NCBI GenBank assembly: GCA_900546435.1
Contig: URCQ01000005.1
Span: 36,709-100,708 of the forward strand
Direction: 5' to 3'
Source of the DNA: an uncultured Pseudobutyrivibrio sp.
GTDB taxonomy: Bacteria; Bacillota; Clostridia; Lachnospirales; Lachnospiraceae
Length of the DNA: 64,000 nt
A program made the translations under genes and the position numbers. How positions within the stretch are numbered: position 1 is the first letter of the stretch; each line of letters begins with the position of its first letter. The notes under the pieces are model-generated. The model saw nothing but the letters and a program-made list of their open reading frames with translations. It did not search any database and was not told the DNA's origin. Shown one piece after another: positions 18,645-27,295 of the stretch.

Positions 18645-18668
18645 AAAAAGGGCTTATTGCCCTTTTTT
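18644..18668. terminator. Bidirectional terminator between convergent genes
   Basis: AAAAAAGGGC pairs with GCCCTTTTTT around TTATT. It works on both strands: after the DUF4340 gene on plus, and at the end of the small minus-strand gene, whose stop codon lies in the loop. Confidence 0.92.
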
Positions 18669-18872
18669 ATCATTATCATGTTTCTTTTTGTTTTGAATCA
18701 TAAGATTCAGAAGCCATAGTGTGACTGGAATTAGAATCGTTGCGGCAATGGAAGCACTCAGATAAGACATGGTGTTCGTGTTATCAAAAATAGCTGCGAT
18801 GATGGTTAGCAGATAAAGTGCAACCAGTAATATGATGCCGAGAATGGCTAAAATTTGACGTAATCGTTGCAT
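18654..18872 (-). CDS. Small two-span membrane protein
   Basis: A 72-residue protein of unknown function. Two hydrophobic segments, about residues 8-28 and 38-58, are joined by a short polar loop, followed by a basic tail (KNKKKHDNDKKG-like). The start is supported by AAGGAG on the minus strand eight to nine bases before the ATG. It stands alone between two oppositely directed units. Its stop codon falls inside the shared terminator loop, so the transcript ends almost at the stop. No recognisable domain. Confidence 0.7.
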   Translation of the reverse strand: MQRLRQILAILGIILLVALYLLTIIAAIFDNTNTMSYLSASIAATILIPVTLWLLNLMIQNKKKHDNDKKGQ

Positions 18873-19009
18873 ACATATTCTCCTTCATATCCATTAATAG
18901 AATCATAATAGCATAAAAGAACAGATTGCGTAATTATGTTTTGCTTTTTTTTTCGGTGTGTGGTATCGTATATGTGCTACAAAAGTATTAAGAAGGATGG
19001 TACAAATTT

Positions 19010-19519
19010 ATGGCATTATTACAGGAATGGCAGAAGATTTCTTACAACCAGGAGCAGGATCGTGCTTCTTTACAGAAATTCTGGCAGAATTATTTTTTGA
19101 TTGAAAAAGGAATTTATGAGCAGTTATTAGATAATCCGGATGAGGAAGTAGCTGGAACCGTAAAGGAATTGGCTGATAAATATGAGATTGACGTACTTGT
19201 CATGACAGGATTTTTAGACGGTATCAATGACAGTCTGATCACACCAAATCCAATTGAAACGATGGAAGAAGATACCGTTGTCTCTCTTGCATTTGACAAA
19301 GAAAAATTATACGAGAACATGGTAGATGCGAAAGCTGACTGGTTATATGAATTGCCACAGTGGGATGAAATTTTTGATGCTGCAAAGAAAAAAGAACTGT
19401 ATCGTGTAGCTAAGAATGCACATACCGTTCGCAATGCAGTTAAGGTTGGACGTAACGATCCATGTCCTTGTGGATCAGGCCGTAAGTATAAGCAGTGCTG
19501 TGGAAAGAAAAATAAATAA
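19010..19519 (+). CDS. SEC-C motif protein
   Basis: A 169-residue protein ending in a SEC-C zinc-binding motif, GRNDPCPCGSGRKYKQCC, near residues 149-166, like the SecA tail. The first 140 residues are acidic, probably helical, and match no domain I can name. SEC-C motifs bind zinc and often contact ribosomes or SecB; the role here is unknown. The ATG follows AAGGATGG at normal distance. The gene ends before a large hairpin it shares with the convergent aro operon. Confidence 0.82.
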   Translation: MALLQEWQKISYNQEQDRASLQKFWQNYFLIEKGIYEQLLDNPDEEVAGTVKELADKYEIDVLVMTGFLDGINDSLITPNPIETMEEDTVVSLAFDKEKLYENMVDAKADWLYELPQWDEIFDAAKKKELYRVAKNAHTVRNAVKVGRNDPCPCGSGRKYKQCCGKKNK

Positions 19520-19552
19520 TCATCAGAAATAAATGTGGATGATTTTAAAAAG

Positions 19553-19606
19553 AAATGACCTCCCCAAAGTTAGACAGTGGTGCTAACCATAGGGAGGTCA
19601 TTTTTT
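19553..19606. terminator. Large bidirectional hairpin between SEC-C gene and aroA
   Basis: AAATGACCTCCC (19553-19564) pairs perfectly with GGGAGGTCATTT (19592-19603), followed by T residues. The 27-base loop holds a second stem, GTTAG (19569-19573) with CTAAC (19583-19587). It can end transcription in both directions. The arms resemble insertion-sequence ends (see findings). Confidence 0.8.
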
Positions 19607-20882
19607 ATGCAATAATTGTAGTTAAGGTATTATAGAAATCCGGATAAGAAATGACAACACAATTTGGATCATCAAACGTGGTGATGCCTTCGGCACCAAG
19701 ACCTGCAATGGCAAAGGACATGGCAATGCGATGGTCTGCATGTGTAGTAATGGCTGCTCCATGTAAAGGCTTTCCTCCGGTAATGATCATACCATCTTCG
19801 GTTGCTACGGCATCTGCGCCCATGGCACGAAGATTATCGACAACGGAAGCAATACGATCGGATTCTTTGACGCGGAGTTCTCCGGCATCACGAATGATGG
19901 TTTGTCCGCTGGCATAAGCAGCCATGACAGCAATCATCGGAATTTCGTCAATCAATGTAGGAATGAGTTCACCGGCAATGGTTGTACCTTGTAAGCTTGA
20001 TGAACGAACAAGTAAATCACATACCTCTTCGCCGGAAACAATGCGTTTGTTTTCATAGGAAATATCAGCACCCATCATTTTTGCTACTTTCAAAATTCCA
20101 TTACGTGTAGGATTACAGTTGACATTGCGGATCATTAGTTCTGCATTTGGAACAATGGTAGCTGCGGCAATAAAATATGCTGCAGAAGAGATGTCTCCTG
20201 GAATTTGAATCTTTTGTCCATAGAGCTTGGGATTGCCAACAATAGATGCCGTTGTTTTTTCTGAGGTTACAGAAGCACCAAAACCTTGTAGCATAAGCTC
20301 CGTATGATTGCGGGACAAAACAGGTTCTGTTACGGAAGTGATACCATCACAGTATAGCCCGGCGAGTAGTACCGCAGATTTTACCTGTGCAGATGCTACA
20401 GGAGAGTCATAATGGATGGCATGGAGATCACCACCGATAATTTCTAATGGAGCACAGTCATTGTGCGTCAGGGAAGTGATTTTTGCACCCATAGTGGAGA
20501 GGGGTGTGATGATACGTTTCATAGGCCTCTTTTGGATAGATGCATCGCCACTGAGCGTGGAGGTAAAAGGGTTTCCCGATAAAATACCGCTGATCAGCCG
20601 CATGGTCGTTCCACTATTGCCAACATCCAGTAAATCTCCTGGCTCTTCTAAGCCATGTAACCCTTTGCCATGAATGACAACATGGTCGTGTGTCTGGCGG
20701 ATATCAATCCCCATTTTTTTAAAACAGGAGATGGTGGAGCGACAATCGGCTCCATCTAAAAACCCATCTAATTCTGTTATGCCATCGGCAATCGCACCGA
20801 ACATAACACCACGATGTGAGATGGATTTGTCACCAGGTATAAATATTTCTCCTGCGATATGGTTTGCTTTTTTGATTTCCAT
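19605..20882 (-). CDS. aroA: 3-phosphoshikimate 1-carboxyvinyltransferase (EPSP synthase)
   Basis: A 425-residue enzyme that transfers the enolpyruvyl group of PEP to shikimate-3-phosphate, the sixth shikimate-pathway step and the glyphosate target. Visible motifs include GDKSISHRGVMFGA near the N-terminus, the PEP-site loop GNSGTTMRLISG (about 88-99), SGDASIQKRPM, and the C-terminal KESDRI and DHRIAMSFAI. Length is normal. It is the last gene of a minus-strand aroF-tyrA-aroA operon, 22 bases after tyrA. Its stop touches the T-run of the shared terminator. Confidence 0.96.
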   Translation of the reverse strand: MEIKKANHIAGEIFIPGDKSISHRGVMFGAIADGITELDGFLDGADCRSTISCFKKMGIDIRQTHDHVVIHGKGLHGLEEPGDLLDVGNSGTTMRLISGILSGNPFTSTLSGDASIQKRPMKRIITPLSTMGAKITSLTHNDCAPLEIIGGDLHAIHYDSPVASAQVKSAVLLAGLYCDGITSVTEPVLSRNHTELMLQGFGASVTSEKTTASIVGNPKLYGQKIQIPGDISSAAYFIAAATIVPNAELMIRNVNCNPTRNGILKVAKMMGADISYENKRIVSGEEVCDLLVRSSSLQGTTIAGELIPTLIDEIPMIAVMAAYASGQTIIRDAGELRVKESDRIASVVDNLRAMGADAVATEDGMIITGGKPLHGAAITTHADHRIAMSFAIAGLGAEGITTFDDPNCVVISYPDFYNTLTTIIA

Positions 20883-20904
20883 TTCATATACCTCAAAAAA
20901 TTAA

Positions 20905-21996
20905 TTATTCATGAATGGTGTAATGCTTTTGTAAAACATTTTCTGCTGCATCCATTGCGTTCTGGTCATATACTTCAATGCGCAATACACCTTTTTCAAA
21001 TTCTCTATTATGCACAATACCGATATTTTTTATACTGATACCATTGGCAGCCAGTGTTGTTGCAATCGTTGCAATTGCACCGGCTTCATCAGCAACATCC
21101 AGATAAAATTCATAGGAAGAAGGAAGAATACCCTGTTTTTTCACAGGTAGATTATCACGGTAATCTTTTGCCTGTGAAAAGCGTGAAATAATATCATTTT
21201 CCTGTTCATGTGAGATGGATGTGATAAAGTCGTGCAAATTCTTTTCATAGAGAGAAGCGGCTTTTAAAATTTCTTCTTTGTTGGTAGCGCAAATGTGCTG
21301 CCACATAACAGGAGAAGAAGATGCGATTCTTGTGATATCGCGAAAACCACCTGCTGCAATTGTTTTCATGGTCTCATCAGAAAAATCATTTTCCTGTACA
21401 AAATTTACGAGAGATGCAGCAATGACATGCGGTAAGTGACTGATACATGCTGTCGCAAAGTCATGCTTGGATGGACTCATAATTAAGGTTAAAGCACCAA
21501 GCGAGCGGATAAAGGTAGAAAAGTCTGCTAATTGCGCGTGAGGAAAATCATCCGTTACGGTCAGAATGTAATATGCATTTTCAAGAAGATGTGCATTTGA
21601 GTGGTCGTAGCCGATTGCTTCTGAGCCTGCCATAGGATGACCACCAATAAATTGGGAAGTCAATCCAAGCTCTGCAACTGCTTGTGTAATGTCGCCTTTG
21701 ACACTACCAACATCCGTTATGATGCAATGTTTTGGTAAAATAGGCGCAAGCTGCATCAGATAGTCGACATTGACTTTGACAGGTGCACATAAAAACAAAA
21801 CATCGCAATCAGAAAATGCAGTGAGTGGCAGCATTGTCTCATTAGAAATGAGACCGTCAGCATAAGCCTGTGCAATGGTATGTTCACGGGAAGCAATGGC
21901 GATCATTTCCGTGATTGGATATTTTTCTTTGATGACCTTGGCGATGGAACCACCGATTAGTCCAAAACCAATGAAACCAATTTTGTTGTACAACAT
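20905..21996 (-). CDS. tyrA: Prephenate dehydrogenase with C-terminal ACT domain
   Basis: A 363-residue enzyme that oxidises and decarboxylates prephenate to 4-hydroxyphenylpyruvate for tyrosine synthesis. The N-terminal nucleotide-binding motif is GFGLIGGSIAKVI (about 10-22). GGHPMAGSE (about 118-126) is the family active-site segment. Residues from about 292 onward form an ACT domain (FYLDVADEAGAIATIATTLA), which usually binds an aromatic amino acid for feedback control. It lies between aroF and aroA on the minus strand with short gaps. Confidence 0.94.
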   Translation of the reverse strand: MLYNKIGFIGFGLIGGSIAKVIKEKYPITEMIAIASREHTIAQAYADGLISNETMLPLTAFSDCDVLFLCAPVKVNVDYLMQLAPILPKHCIITDVGSVKGDITQAVAELGLTSQFIGGHPMAGSEAIGYDHSNAHLLENAYYILTVTDDFPHAQLADFSTFIRSLGALTLIMSPSKHDFATACISHLPHVIAASLVNFVQENDFSDETMKTIAAGGFRDITRIASSSPVMWQHICATNKEEILKAASLYEKNLHDFITSISHEQENDIISRFSQAKDYRDNLPVKKQGILPSSYEFYLDVADEAGAIATIATTLAANGISIKNIGIVHNREFEKGVLRIEVYDQNAMDAAENVLQKHYTIHE

Positions 21997-22017
21997 GATA
22001 AAATGTCTCCTTTAAAA

Positions 22018-23031
22018 TTATAATACCCGATTTGCAAGTGCAATATACGGTTTTAAGTGCTCCATGACAGAGGCAAACTGGTCAAAATCAAGTGATTGTG
22101 GTCCGTCGGACAAAGCGTGCGCAGGATCATTGTGAACTTCGATCATTAAACCGTCAGCACCGCAGGCAATGGCTGCTTTGGCAAGCGGTTCTACAAAATT
22201 ACGTACGCCGGTGGCATGACTTGGATCTACAATGACAGGTAAATGAGTGCGCTCTTTTAATACGCACACAGCGGATAAATCCAAGGTGTTTCGTGTAGAT
22301 GTTTCATAGGTTCGGATGCCTCGTTCACAGAGTGCTACCTTGGAACTTCCCGCTGCCATGATGTATTCGGCAGCATTTAACCATTCATCAATCGTTGCTG
22401 CAAGGCCACGTTTGAGGAGTACAGGCATGCCTGTTTTTCCGACTTCTTTTAAAAGCTCAAAGTTTTGCATATTACGGGCACCAATCTGTAACATATCTAC
22501 ATATTTATATGCCGAAGCAACTGCATGAGCTGAGGTGACTTCACAGATGGTCGCAAGACCTGTTTCCTGAGAGGCTGTTTTCATATAACGCAGACCTTCT
22601 TCCTCCAACCCCTGGAAAGAATACGGGGAGGTACGTGGCTTATAAGCGCCACCGCGTAAAATGGTAGCTCCCTGTTCTTTCACAGCTTTTGCAATGCAAA
22701 GTAACTGCTCTTCGGATTCTACCGCGCATGGACCTGACATGATGGTAATATTATTGGGACCGATTTTGGTGTCTTTTACGGTAAATTCCGTTGGGGTAGG
22801 ATGAAATTTTTTGTTTGCTAATTTATAACTTTCTGTAACAGGAATAATCTTGTCTACGACAGGATTTGCCTCGATCGCTGTCAAATCGATCTGTGTTTTG
22901 TCACCAATCAGACCGATGATGGTTACTTCTTTACCACGGGACAAATGTGTCTGTAAGCCGGTGGATTCAATATCTTGTATGAAACGATGTAAGGTGTCTT
23001 CCGGTGTCTGTGGTTTTACAACTAAAATCAT
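22018..23031 (-). CDS. aroF: 3-deoxy-7-phosphoheptulonate synthase (DAHP synthase)
   Basis: A 337-residue type I-beta DAHP synthase, the first enzyme of aromatic biosynthesis, condensing PEP and erythrose-4-phosphate. The first 70 residues form a ferredoxin-like regulatory domain, as in the Thermotoga enzyme. The barrel has the signature MSGPCAVES (about 94-102), GARNMQN and DPSHATG. Ribosome site AAGGAG precedes the ATG on the minus strand. It is the first gene of the aroF-tyrA-aroA operon and follows a good promoter with an overlapping palindrome at 23068-23109. Confidence 0.95.
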   Translation of the reverse strand: MILVVKPQTPEDTLHRFIQDIESTGLQTHLSRGKEVTIIGLIGDKTQIDLTAIEANPVVDKIIPVTESYKLANKKFHPTPTEFTVKDTKIGPNNITIMSGPCAVESEEQLLCIAKAVKEQGATILRGGAYKPRTSPYSFQGLEEEGLRYMKTASQETGLATICEVTSAHAVASAYKYVDMLQIGARNMQNFELLKEVGKTGMPVLLKRGLAATIDEWLNAAEYIMAAGSSKVALCERGIRTYETSTRNTLDLSAVCVLKERTHLPVIVDPSHATGVRNFVEPLAKAAIACGADGLMIEVHNDPAHALSDGPQSLDFDQFASVMEHLKPYIALANRVL

Positions 23032-23067
23032 GATAAACTTCTCCTTCTTACTTTAAATACAAATTTT

Positions 23068-23096
23068 ATCATAGACACTTTTTTACTTAAAGTCAA
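23068..23096 (-). promoter_or_regulatory. Predicted sigma-A promoter of the aroF-tyrA-aroA operon
   Basis: Read on the minus strand: TTGACT (23096-23091), a 17-base spacer and TATGAT (23073-23068). The start codon is 37 bases downstream of the -10. Confidence 0.75.
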
Positions 23097-23109
23097 CACT
23101 TTAAAGTGT
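23096..23109. promoter_or_regulatory. Candidate operator palindrome at the aro promoter
   Basis: A perfect 14-bp palindrome, ACACTTTAAAGTGT, abuts the -35 hexamer. Related copies lie at 23085-23093 (ACTTAAAGT) and 23050-23058 (ACTTTAAAT). The spacing suggests a repressor site; the regulator is unknown. Confidence 0.5.
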
Positions 23110-23164
23110 AAAAGCGTCTGCAAAAAAATCTTTATTTTATAGGGAAAATGGGAAACCTGTTTTT

Positions 23165-24391
23165 ATGAAAAGAAAAGAAATAGGTTTGATTGTTATATGC
23201 ATGATGCTTCTTGTTATAAGAATAAATTTAGAAGCGGAACCACAGTTAGAAGAAACACCAGGGCATGGAGAGTTGATTTATGAATTGGATGGGGGAAGCA
23301 ATTCTATTTTAAATCCGCAAAAGTTAACAAAACAGGATATACCATTTGTTTTAAAAAATCCGCAAAAGGAGGGCTATCTGTTTGGCGGCTGGTATTTAGA
23401 ACCGGAAGGAGTGCATCGTGTTTATACGATAGAAACTACAGCTGGGCAGCGTTTGTACGCAAAGTGGAATCTATGTATTAATTGCAATCAAAATGTACAG
23501 GAGTATCCTTATCATGCAAAAGGAGAGAATCTTTTGCTCAAAGATGTGACGTATAGTTTTTTATATGAACTGGATACACCGGGAAATCCCAAAACGCGGA
23601 TTAAAGATTTGCTGCAGCAAAAATATGCATCAGAATACCAATGTCCCCAGGGATTGTGCCTTACGAAAGACTATATCATTGTATCATCGTACGCACTAGA
23701 GGAAGATAAACTTGGAGCACTTACCTTGTACGACCGTAATACACTAGAACATGTTGTAAGTTTTGGGATGGAGGCGGACAGTCACCTTGGGGGAATTGCA
23801 TATGATGGCAGGTCGTTGTGGATTTGTCATTCAAATACTAAGGAATTGGAACGCATTTCCTATGCATTTATTCAAAAACTGGCAACACGGAGCAATGAAA
23901 AATTTATTGATATTACAAATTGCTTTGATAAATATAAAGTATATAATACACCTTCAGCAATTATGTGTTATGGGAATAAAATATATGTTGCTACCCATCA
24001 TATTTATACACCGGGAGTATTGTATACCTATACGTTTTTGGACGATACACTACTATTAGAAAAGAAGAGCCTGCTGCCCAAAAAGGTGCAGGGACTTTGT
24101 GTCGACGACAATGGTTACTGCTACGTCAGCCAGTCTTATGGACGAAATCAATCATCGTATCTCTCTGTTTATGATAATCTGGAAGCGTTGCAAAAGAATT
24201 TTTTGAATGAAAGATTATGTGTGGAAATGCCACCGGGATCGGAAGCTGTTGTTACAGAAAATGGATTGTGTTATGTACTTTTTGAAACATCCAGCTACAA
24301 ATATTACGAGGGGAGTGATGGAAAAGGAACATGTTCGTATCCGTTGGATAAGATTTTATTAATCAATCAGAATAGCCTATATTATGATTGA
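23165..24391 (+). CDS. Secreted protein with one InlB-type repeat and a propeller-like domain
   Basis: A 408-residue protein with an N-terminal signal or anchor segment (about 7-22). Residues about 38-101 form one Listeria-Bacteroides (InlB B-type) repeat: the YELDGG start, KEGYLFGGWYLEP in the middle and LYAKW at the end. A CINCN segment follows. The remaining 290 residues show repeated strands (GLCLTKDYIIVSS, GIAYDGRSLWICH, GLCVDDNGYCYVS), resembling a beta-propeller. No LPXTG anchor is seen. Function unknown. The ribosome site before the ATG is weak. It is divergent from the aro operon and stands alone. Confidence 0.7.
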   Translation: MKRKEIGLIVICMMLLVIRINLEAEPQLEETPGHGELIYELDGGSNSILNPQKLTKQDIPFVLKNPQKEGYLFGGWYLEPEGVHRVYTIETTAGQRLYAKWNLCINCNQNVQEYPYHAKGENLLLKDVTYSFLYELDTPGNPKTRIKDLLQQKYASEYQCPQGLCLTKDYIIVSSYALEEDKLGALTLYDRNTLEHVVSFGMEADSHLGGIAYDGRSLWICHSNTKELERISYAFIQKLATRSNEKFIDITNCFDKYKVYNTPSAIMCYGNKIYVATHHIYTPGVLYTYTFLDDTLLLEKKSLLPKKVQGLCVDDNGYCYVSQSYGRNQSSYLSVYDNLEALQKNFLNERLCVEMPPGSEAVVTENGLCYVLFETSSYKYYEGSDGKGTCSYPLDKILLINQNSLYYD

Positions 24392-24403
24392 TACCAGGTA
24401 TGT

Positions 24404-24428
24404 TAAACCCTTATGTTACAAGGGTTTA
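24404..24428 (+). terminator. Hairpin after the InlB-repeat gene
   Basis: TAAACCCTT pairs with AAGGGTTTA around a seven-base loop, 12 bases after the stop codon. The T-run is poor, so termination may be weak. Confidence 0.5.
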
Positions 24429-24431
24429 GTG

Positions 24432-24460
24432 TTGACAGATGTATGACATTTCGCTATTAT
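24432..24460 (+). promoter_or_regulatory. Predicted sigma-A promoter of leuS
   Basis: TTGACA (24432-24437), a 17-base spacer and TATTAT (24455-24460). The leader is about 90 bases, too short for a T-box riboswitch, and I see no T-box sequence in it. Confidence 0.8.
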
Positions 24461-24557
24461 AAAATCTAGTGTTGTGCGAATTTTTATCCATTCATTTCGC
24501 ATATTTACAGAGATAAAAAGGTGATAGACATCTTTTATGAAATAGGAGGAAACAAAA

Positions 24558-26984
24558 ATGGCAGTACCATACAATCACAAGGTGATTGAAAAGAAGTGGA
24601 GAAAGCAGTGGGAAGAGCATCCAATCAATGTCAACGATGGCAAGAAGGATAAATACTACTGCCTGGATATGTTCCCATATCCATCCGGCAACGGACTTCA
24701 TGTAGGACATTGGCGTGGATACGTTATTTCCGACGTATGGAGTCGTTATAAACTGATGCACGGATATTATGTGATTCATCCAATGGGATGGGATGCATTT
24801 GGGCTTCCGGCAGAGAATTACGCAATCAAAACAGGCTCTCATCCGGCAGAATCAACCGCAAAGAATATTGCAAACATCAAACGTCAGATCAATGAGATCG
24901 CTGCAATTTATGATTGGGATATGGAGGTTAATACAACGGATCCTTCATTCTATAAATGGACACAGTGGATTTTTGTCCAGATGTTTAAAAAGGGTCTTGC
25001 TTACGAAAAAGAAATGCCAATTAACTGGTGCCCATCTTGTAAAACAGGACTTGCAAACGAAGAAGTTGTTGGTGGCAAATGTGAACGTTGTGGCGCAGAT
25101 GTAACGAAAAAGAACTTAAAGCAATGGATGTTAAAGATTACAGCCTATGCAGACCGTTTGTTAGATGATCTGGATACATTGGAATGGCCTGAAAAGGTTA
25201 AAAAGATGCAGACGGAGTGGATTGGTAAGAGTTACGGTGCTGAGGTCGAATTCCCTGTTGAAGGAAGAGAAGATAAAATCACGGTATATACCACAAGACC
25301 GGATACTTTACATGGTGCAACCTTTATGGTTCTTGCACCGGAACATGCACTTGCAAAAGAGCTTGCATCGGAGGAACAGAGAGCTGCTGTAGAGGAATAT
25401 ATCTACCAGACCTCACTGAAATCATCGGTAGACCGTATGCAGGATAAAGAAAAAACAGGTGTATTTACCGGAAGTTATGCAATCAACCCATTAAATGGGG
25501 CAAAGGTACCAATCTGGCTTTCTGATTATGTACTTGCAGATTATGGAACAGGTGCTATTATGTGTGTTCCAGCACATGATGATAGAGATTTCGAATTTGC
25601 AAAGAAATTTGATATTCCGATTATTCAGGTAATTGCCAAAGATGGCAAAGAAATTGAAAATATGACGGAAGCATACACAGAAGCAGATGGAACGATGATC
25701 AATTCTGGTGAATGGAATGGTATGGAATCTGCTGTTCTGAAGAAAGAAGCTCCGCTCATGATTGAAAAGATGGGATTTGGAAAGAAAACCGTCAATTACA
25801 AATTGCGTGACTGGGTATTCTCTCGTCAGAGATATTGGGGAGAACCTATTCCAATCGTACATTGTCCGGATTGTGGAGCAGTTCCAGTGCCAGAAGAGCA
25901 GTTGCCATTATTACTTCCAGATGTAGATTCTTATGAGCCTACCGGTACAGGAGAATCACCACTTGCTGCTATTTCTGATTGGGTAAATACGACTTGCCCA
26001 TGTTGTGGCAAGCCAGCAAAACGCGAGACAAATACCATGCCACAGTGGGCAGGTTCCTCATGGTATTTCCTTCGCTATGTAGATAACAAGAACGACAAAG
26101 AGCTGGTATCAAAAGAAAAAGCAGATAAATATTTGCCGGTAGATATGTATATTGGTGGTGTAGAACATGCAGTACTTCACCTGTTATATTCCAGATTTTA
26201 CACGAAGTTTTTACATGATATCGGTGTGGTTGATTTTGATGAGCCATTTAAGAAACTCTTTAATCAGGGTATGGTTTGCGGTCGTGATAAAGAGACCGGT
26301 GCTATGACAAAGATGAGCAAGTCTCTGGGCAACATTGTTTCACCAGATGATATCGTAAGAGACTATGGTTGTGATACACTTCGTATGTATGAACTCTTTA
26401 TCGGACCACCAGAATTGGATTCTATGTGGGATGACAGAGGTCTCGAAGGTATTTATCGTTTCCTGACAAAGGTATGGAATCTTGTTATGAACCATAAAGA
26501 TGACAATGCAACAGCATCACCAGAGGTACTGAAAGAACGTCATCGTCTGGTATATGATGTGACAACACGTTTGGAAAGCTTCAGCCTGAATACGGTTGTC
26601 TCTGCATTTATGGAACATAACAACAAATTAAATGAGATGGCAAAGAAGGGCCAGGTGGATAAGGAGACATTAGAAACGCTTGTTATCTTACTTGCACCAT
26701 TTGCACCGCACATCAGTGAGGAATTGTACCAGGAATTAGGTCATACAGAGTCTGTATTTACAGCAAAGTGGCCAGAATTCGATGAAAAAGCAATGGAAGA
26801 TGATGAGATAGAAATTGCTGTACAGATAAATGGCAAGACAAAAACAGTTATTTCTATTGCAAAAGATATTGCAAAAGAGGATGCAATTGCAGCCGGTAAG
26901 GCAGCACTTGGCGACAAGCTGAGCGGCAACATAACAAAAGAAATTTATGTACCAGGCAGAATCATCAATATCGTAGCAAAATAA
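24558..26984 (+). CDS. leuS: Leucyl-tRNA synthetase
   Basis: An 808-residue class I aminoacyl-tRNA synthetase. The HIGH-type motif is in PYPSGNGLHVGHWRG (about 37-51), and the KMSKS loop is TKMSKSLGN. Two zinc-type CxxC pairs occur in the WCPSCKTG and CERCGAD region. The CP1 editing domain carries TTRPDTLHGATFMVLAPEH. The anticodon-binding and C-terminal domains are complete. A strong AGGAGG site precedes the ATG. It has its own consensus-like promoter and is followed by a convergent minus-strand unit. Confidence 0.97.
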   Translation: MAVPYNHKVIEKKWRKQWEEHPINVNDGKKDKYYCLDMFPYPSGNGLHVGHWRGYVISDVWSRYKLMHGYYVIHPMGWDAFGLPAENYAIKTGSHPAESTAKNIANIKRQINEIAAIYDWDMEVNTTDPSFYKWTQWIFVQMFKKGLAYEKEMPINWCPSCKTGLANEEVVGGKCERCGADVTKKNLKQWMLKITAYADRLLDDLDTLEWPEKVKKMQTEWIGKSYGAEVEFPVEGREDKITVYTTRPDTLHGATFMVLAPEHALAKELASEEQRAAVEEYIYQTSLKSSVDRMQDKEKTGVFTGSYAINPLNGAKVPIWLSDYVLADYGTGAIMCVPAHDDRDFEFAKKFDIPIIQVIAKDGKEIENMTEAYTEADGTMINSGEWNGMESAVLKKEAPLMIEKMGFGKKTVNYKLRDWVFSRQRYWGEPIPIVHCPDCGAVPVPEEQLPLLLPDVDSYEPTGTGESPLAAISDWVNTTCPCCGKPAKRETNTMPQWAGSSWYFLRYVDNKNDKELVSKEKADKYLPVDMYIGGVEHAVLHLLYSRFYTKFLHDIGVVDFDEPFKKLFNQGMVCGRDKETGAMTKMSKSLGNIVSPDDIVRDYGCDTLRMYELFIGPPELDSMWDDRGLEGIYRFLTKVWNLVMNHKDDNATASPEVLKERHRLVYDVTTRLESFSLNTVVSAFMEHNNKLNEMAKKGQVDKETLETLVILLAPFAPHISEELYQELGHTESVFTAKWPEFDEKAMEDDEIEIAVQINGKTKTVISIAKDIAKEDAIAAGKAALGDKLSGNITKEIYVPGRIINIVAK

Positions 26985-27017
26985 AAGAAAGGGACGCAGA
27001 GAATGCATCCCTGCGTC
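26984..27017 (-). terminator. Terminator for the 27.0-27.6 kb minus-strand genes
   Basis: On the minus strand GACGCAG pairs with CTGCGTC around 11 bases and is followed by CCTTTCTTTTAT, a T-rich stretch. On the plus strand there is no T-run after the stem, so leuS termination here is doubtful. Confidence 0.65.
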
Positions 27018-27295
27018 TAATGTGGGCGGAACGTATGTACCAGTTGTATGATACGATCCGCCTTTTTTTGTTCTTCCAAAGACATATTCTGTTTCAACAT
27101 ACCGATGAGAAGCGTTGTCTCTGCATCGGTAAAGCTAAGACCTTGTGCCTTGGCCTGCATGGCTGCATTAGAGAGCTGACCTGCCAGTTCATTTGCATTG
27201 CCATGGTGAGGCTGTGCGGCAAAGGCCTGTAAGAACTGTTGTTTTTCTTTTGGAAGAGATTGAAACATGGGATTGTTTAGAAATGATGTATCCAT
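27017..27295 (-). CDS. Hypothetical 92-residue protein
   Basis: A 92-residue, glutamine- and alanine-rich, probably all-helical protein with no signal peptide or known motif. The C-terminal half (about 52-85) looks like a helical hairpin: TDAETTLLIGMLKQNMSLEEQKK. Its start overlaps the stop of the 111-residue gene upstream by one base, so the two are translated together. The pair may be sporulation-related, judging from the motif before the first gene. Function unknown; I recognise no family. Confidence 0.65.
   Translation of the reverse strand: MDTSFLNNPMFQSLPKEKQQFLQAFAAQPHHGNANELAGQLSNAAMQAKAQGLSFTDAETTLLIGMLKQNMSLEEQKKADRIIQLVHTFRPH

Noticed and set aside
24461..24557. Possible T-box riboswitch before leuS
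   Set aside because: The leader is only about 90 bases, with no T-box sequence and no antiterminator/terminator pair.
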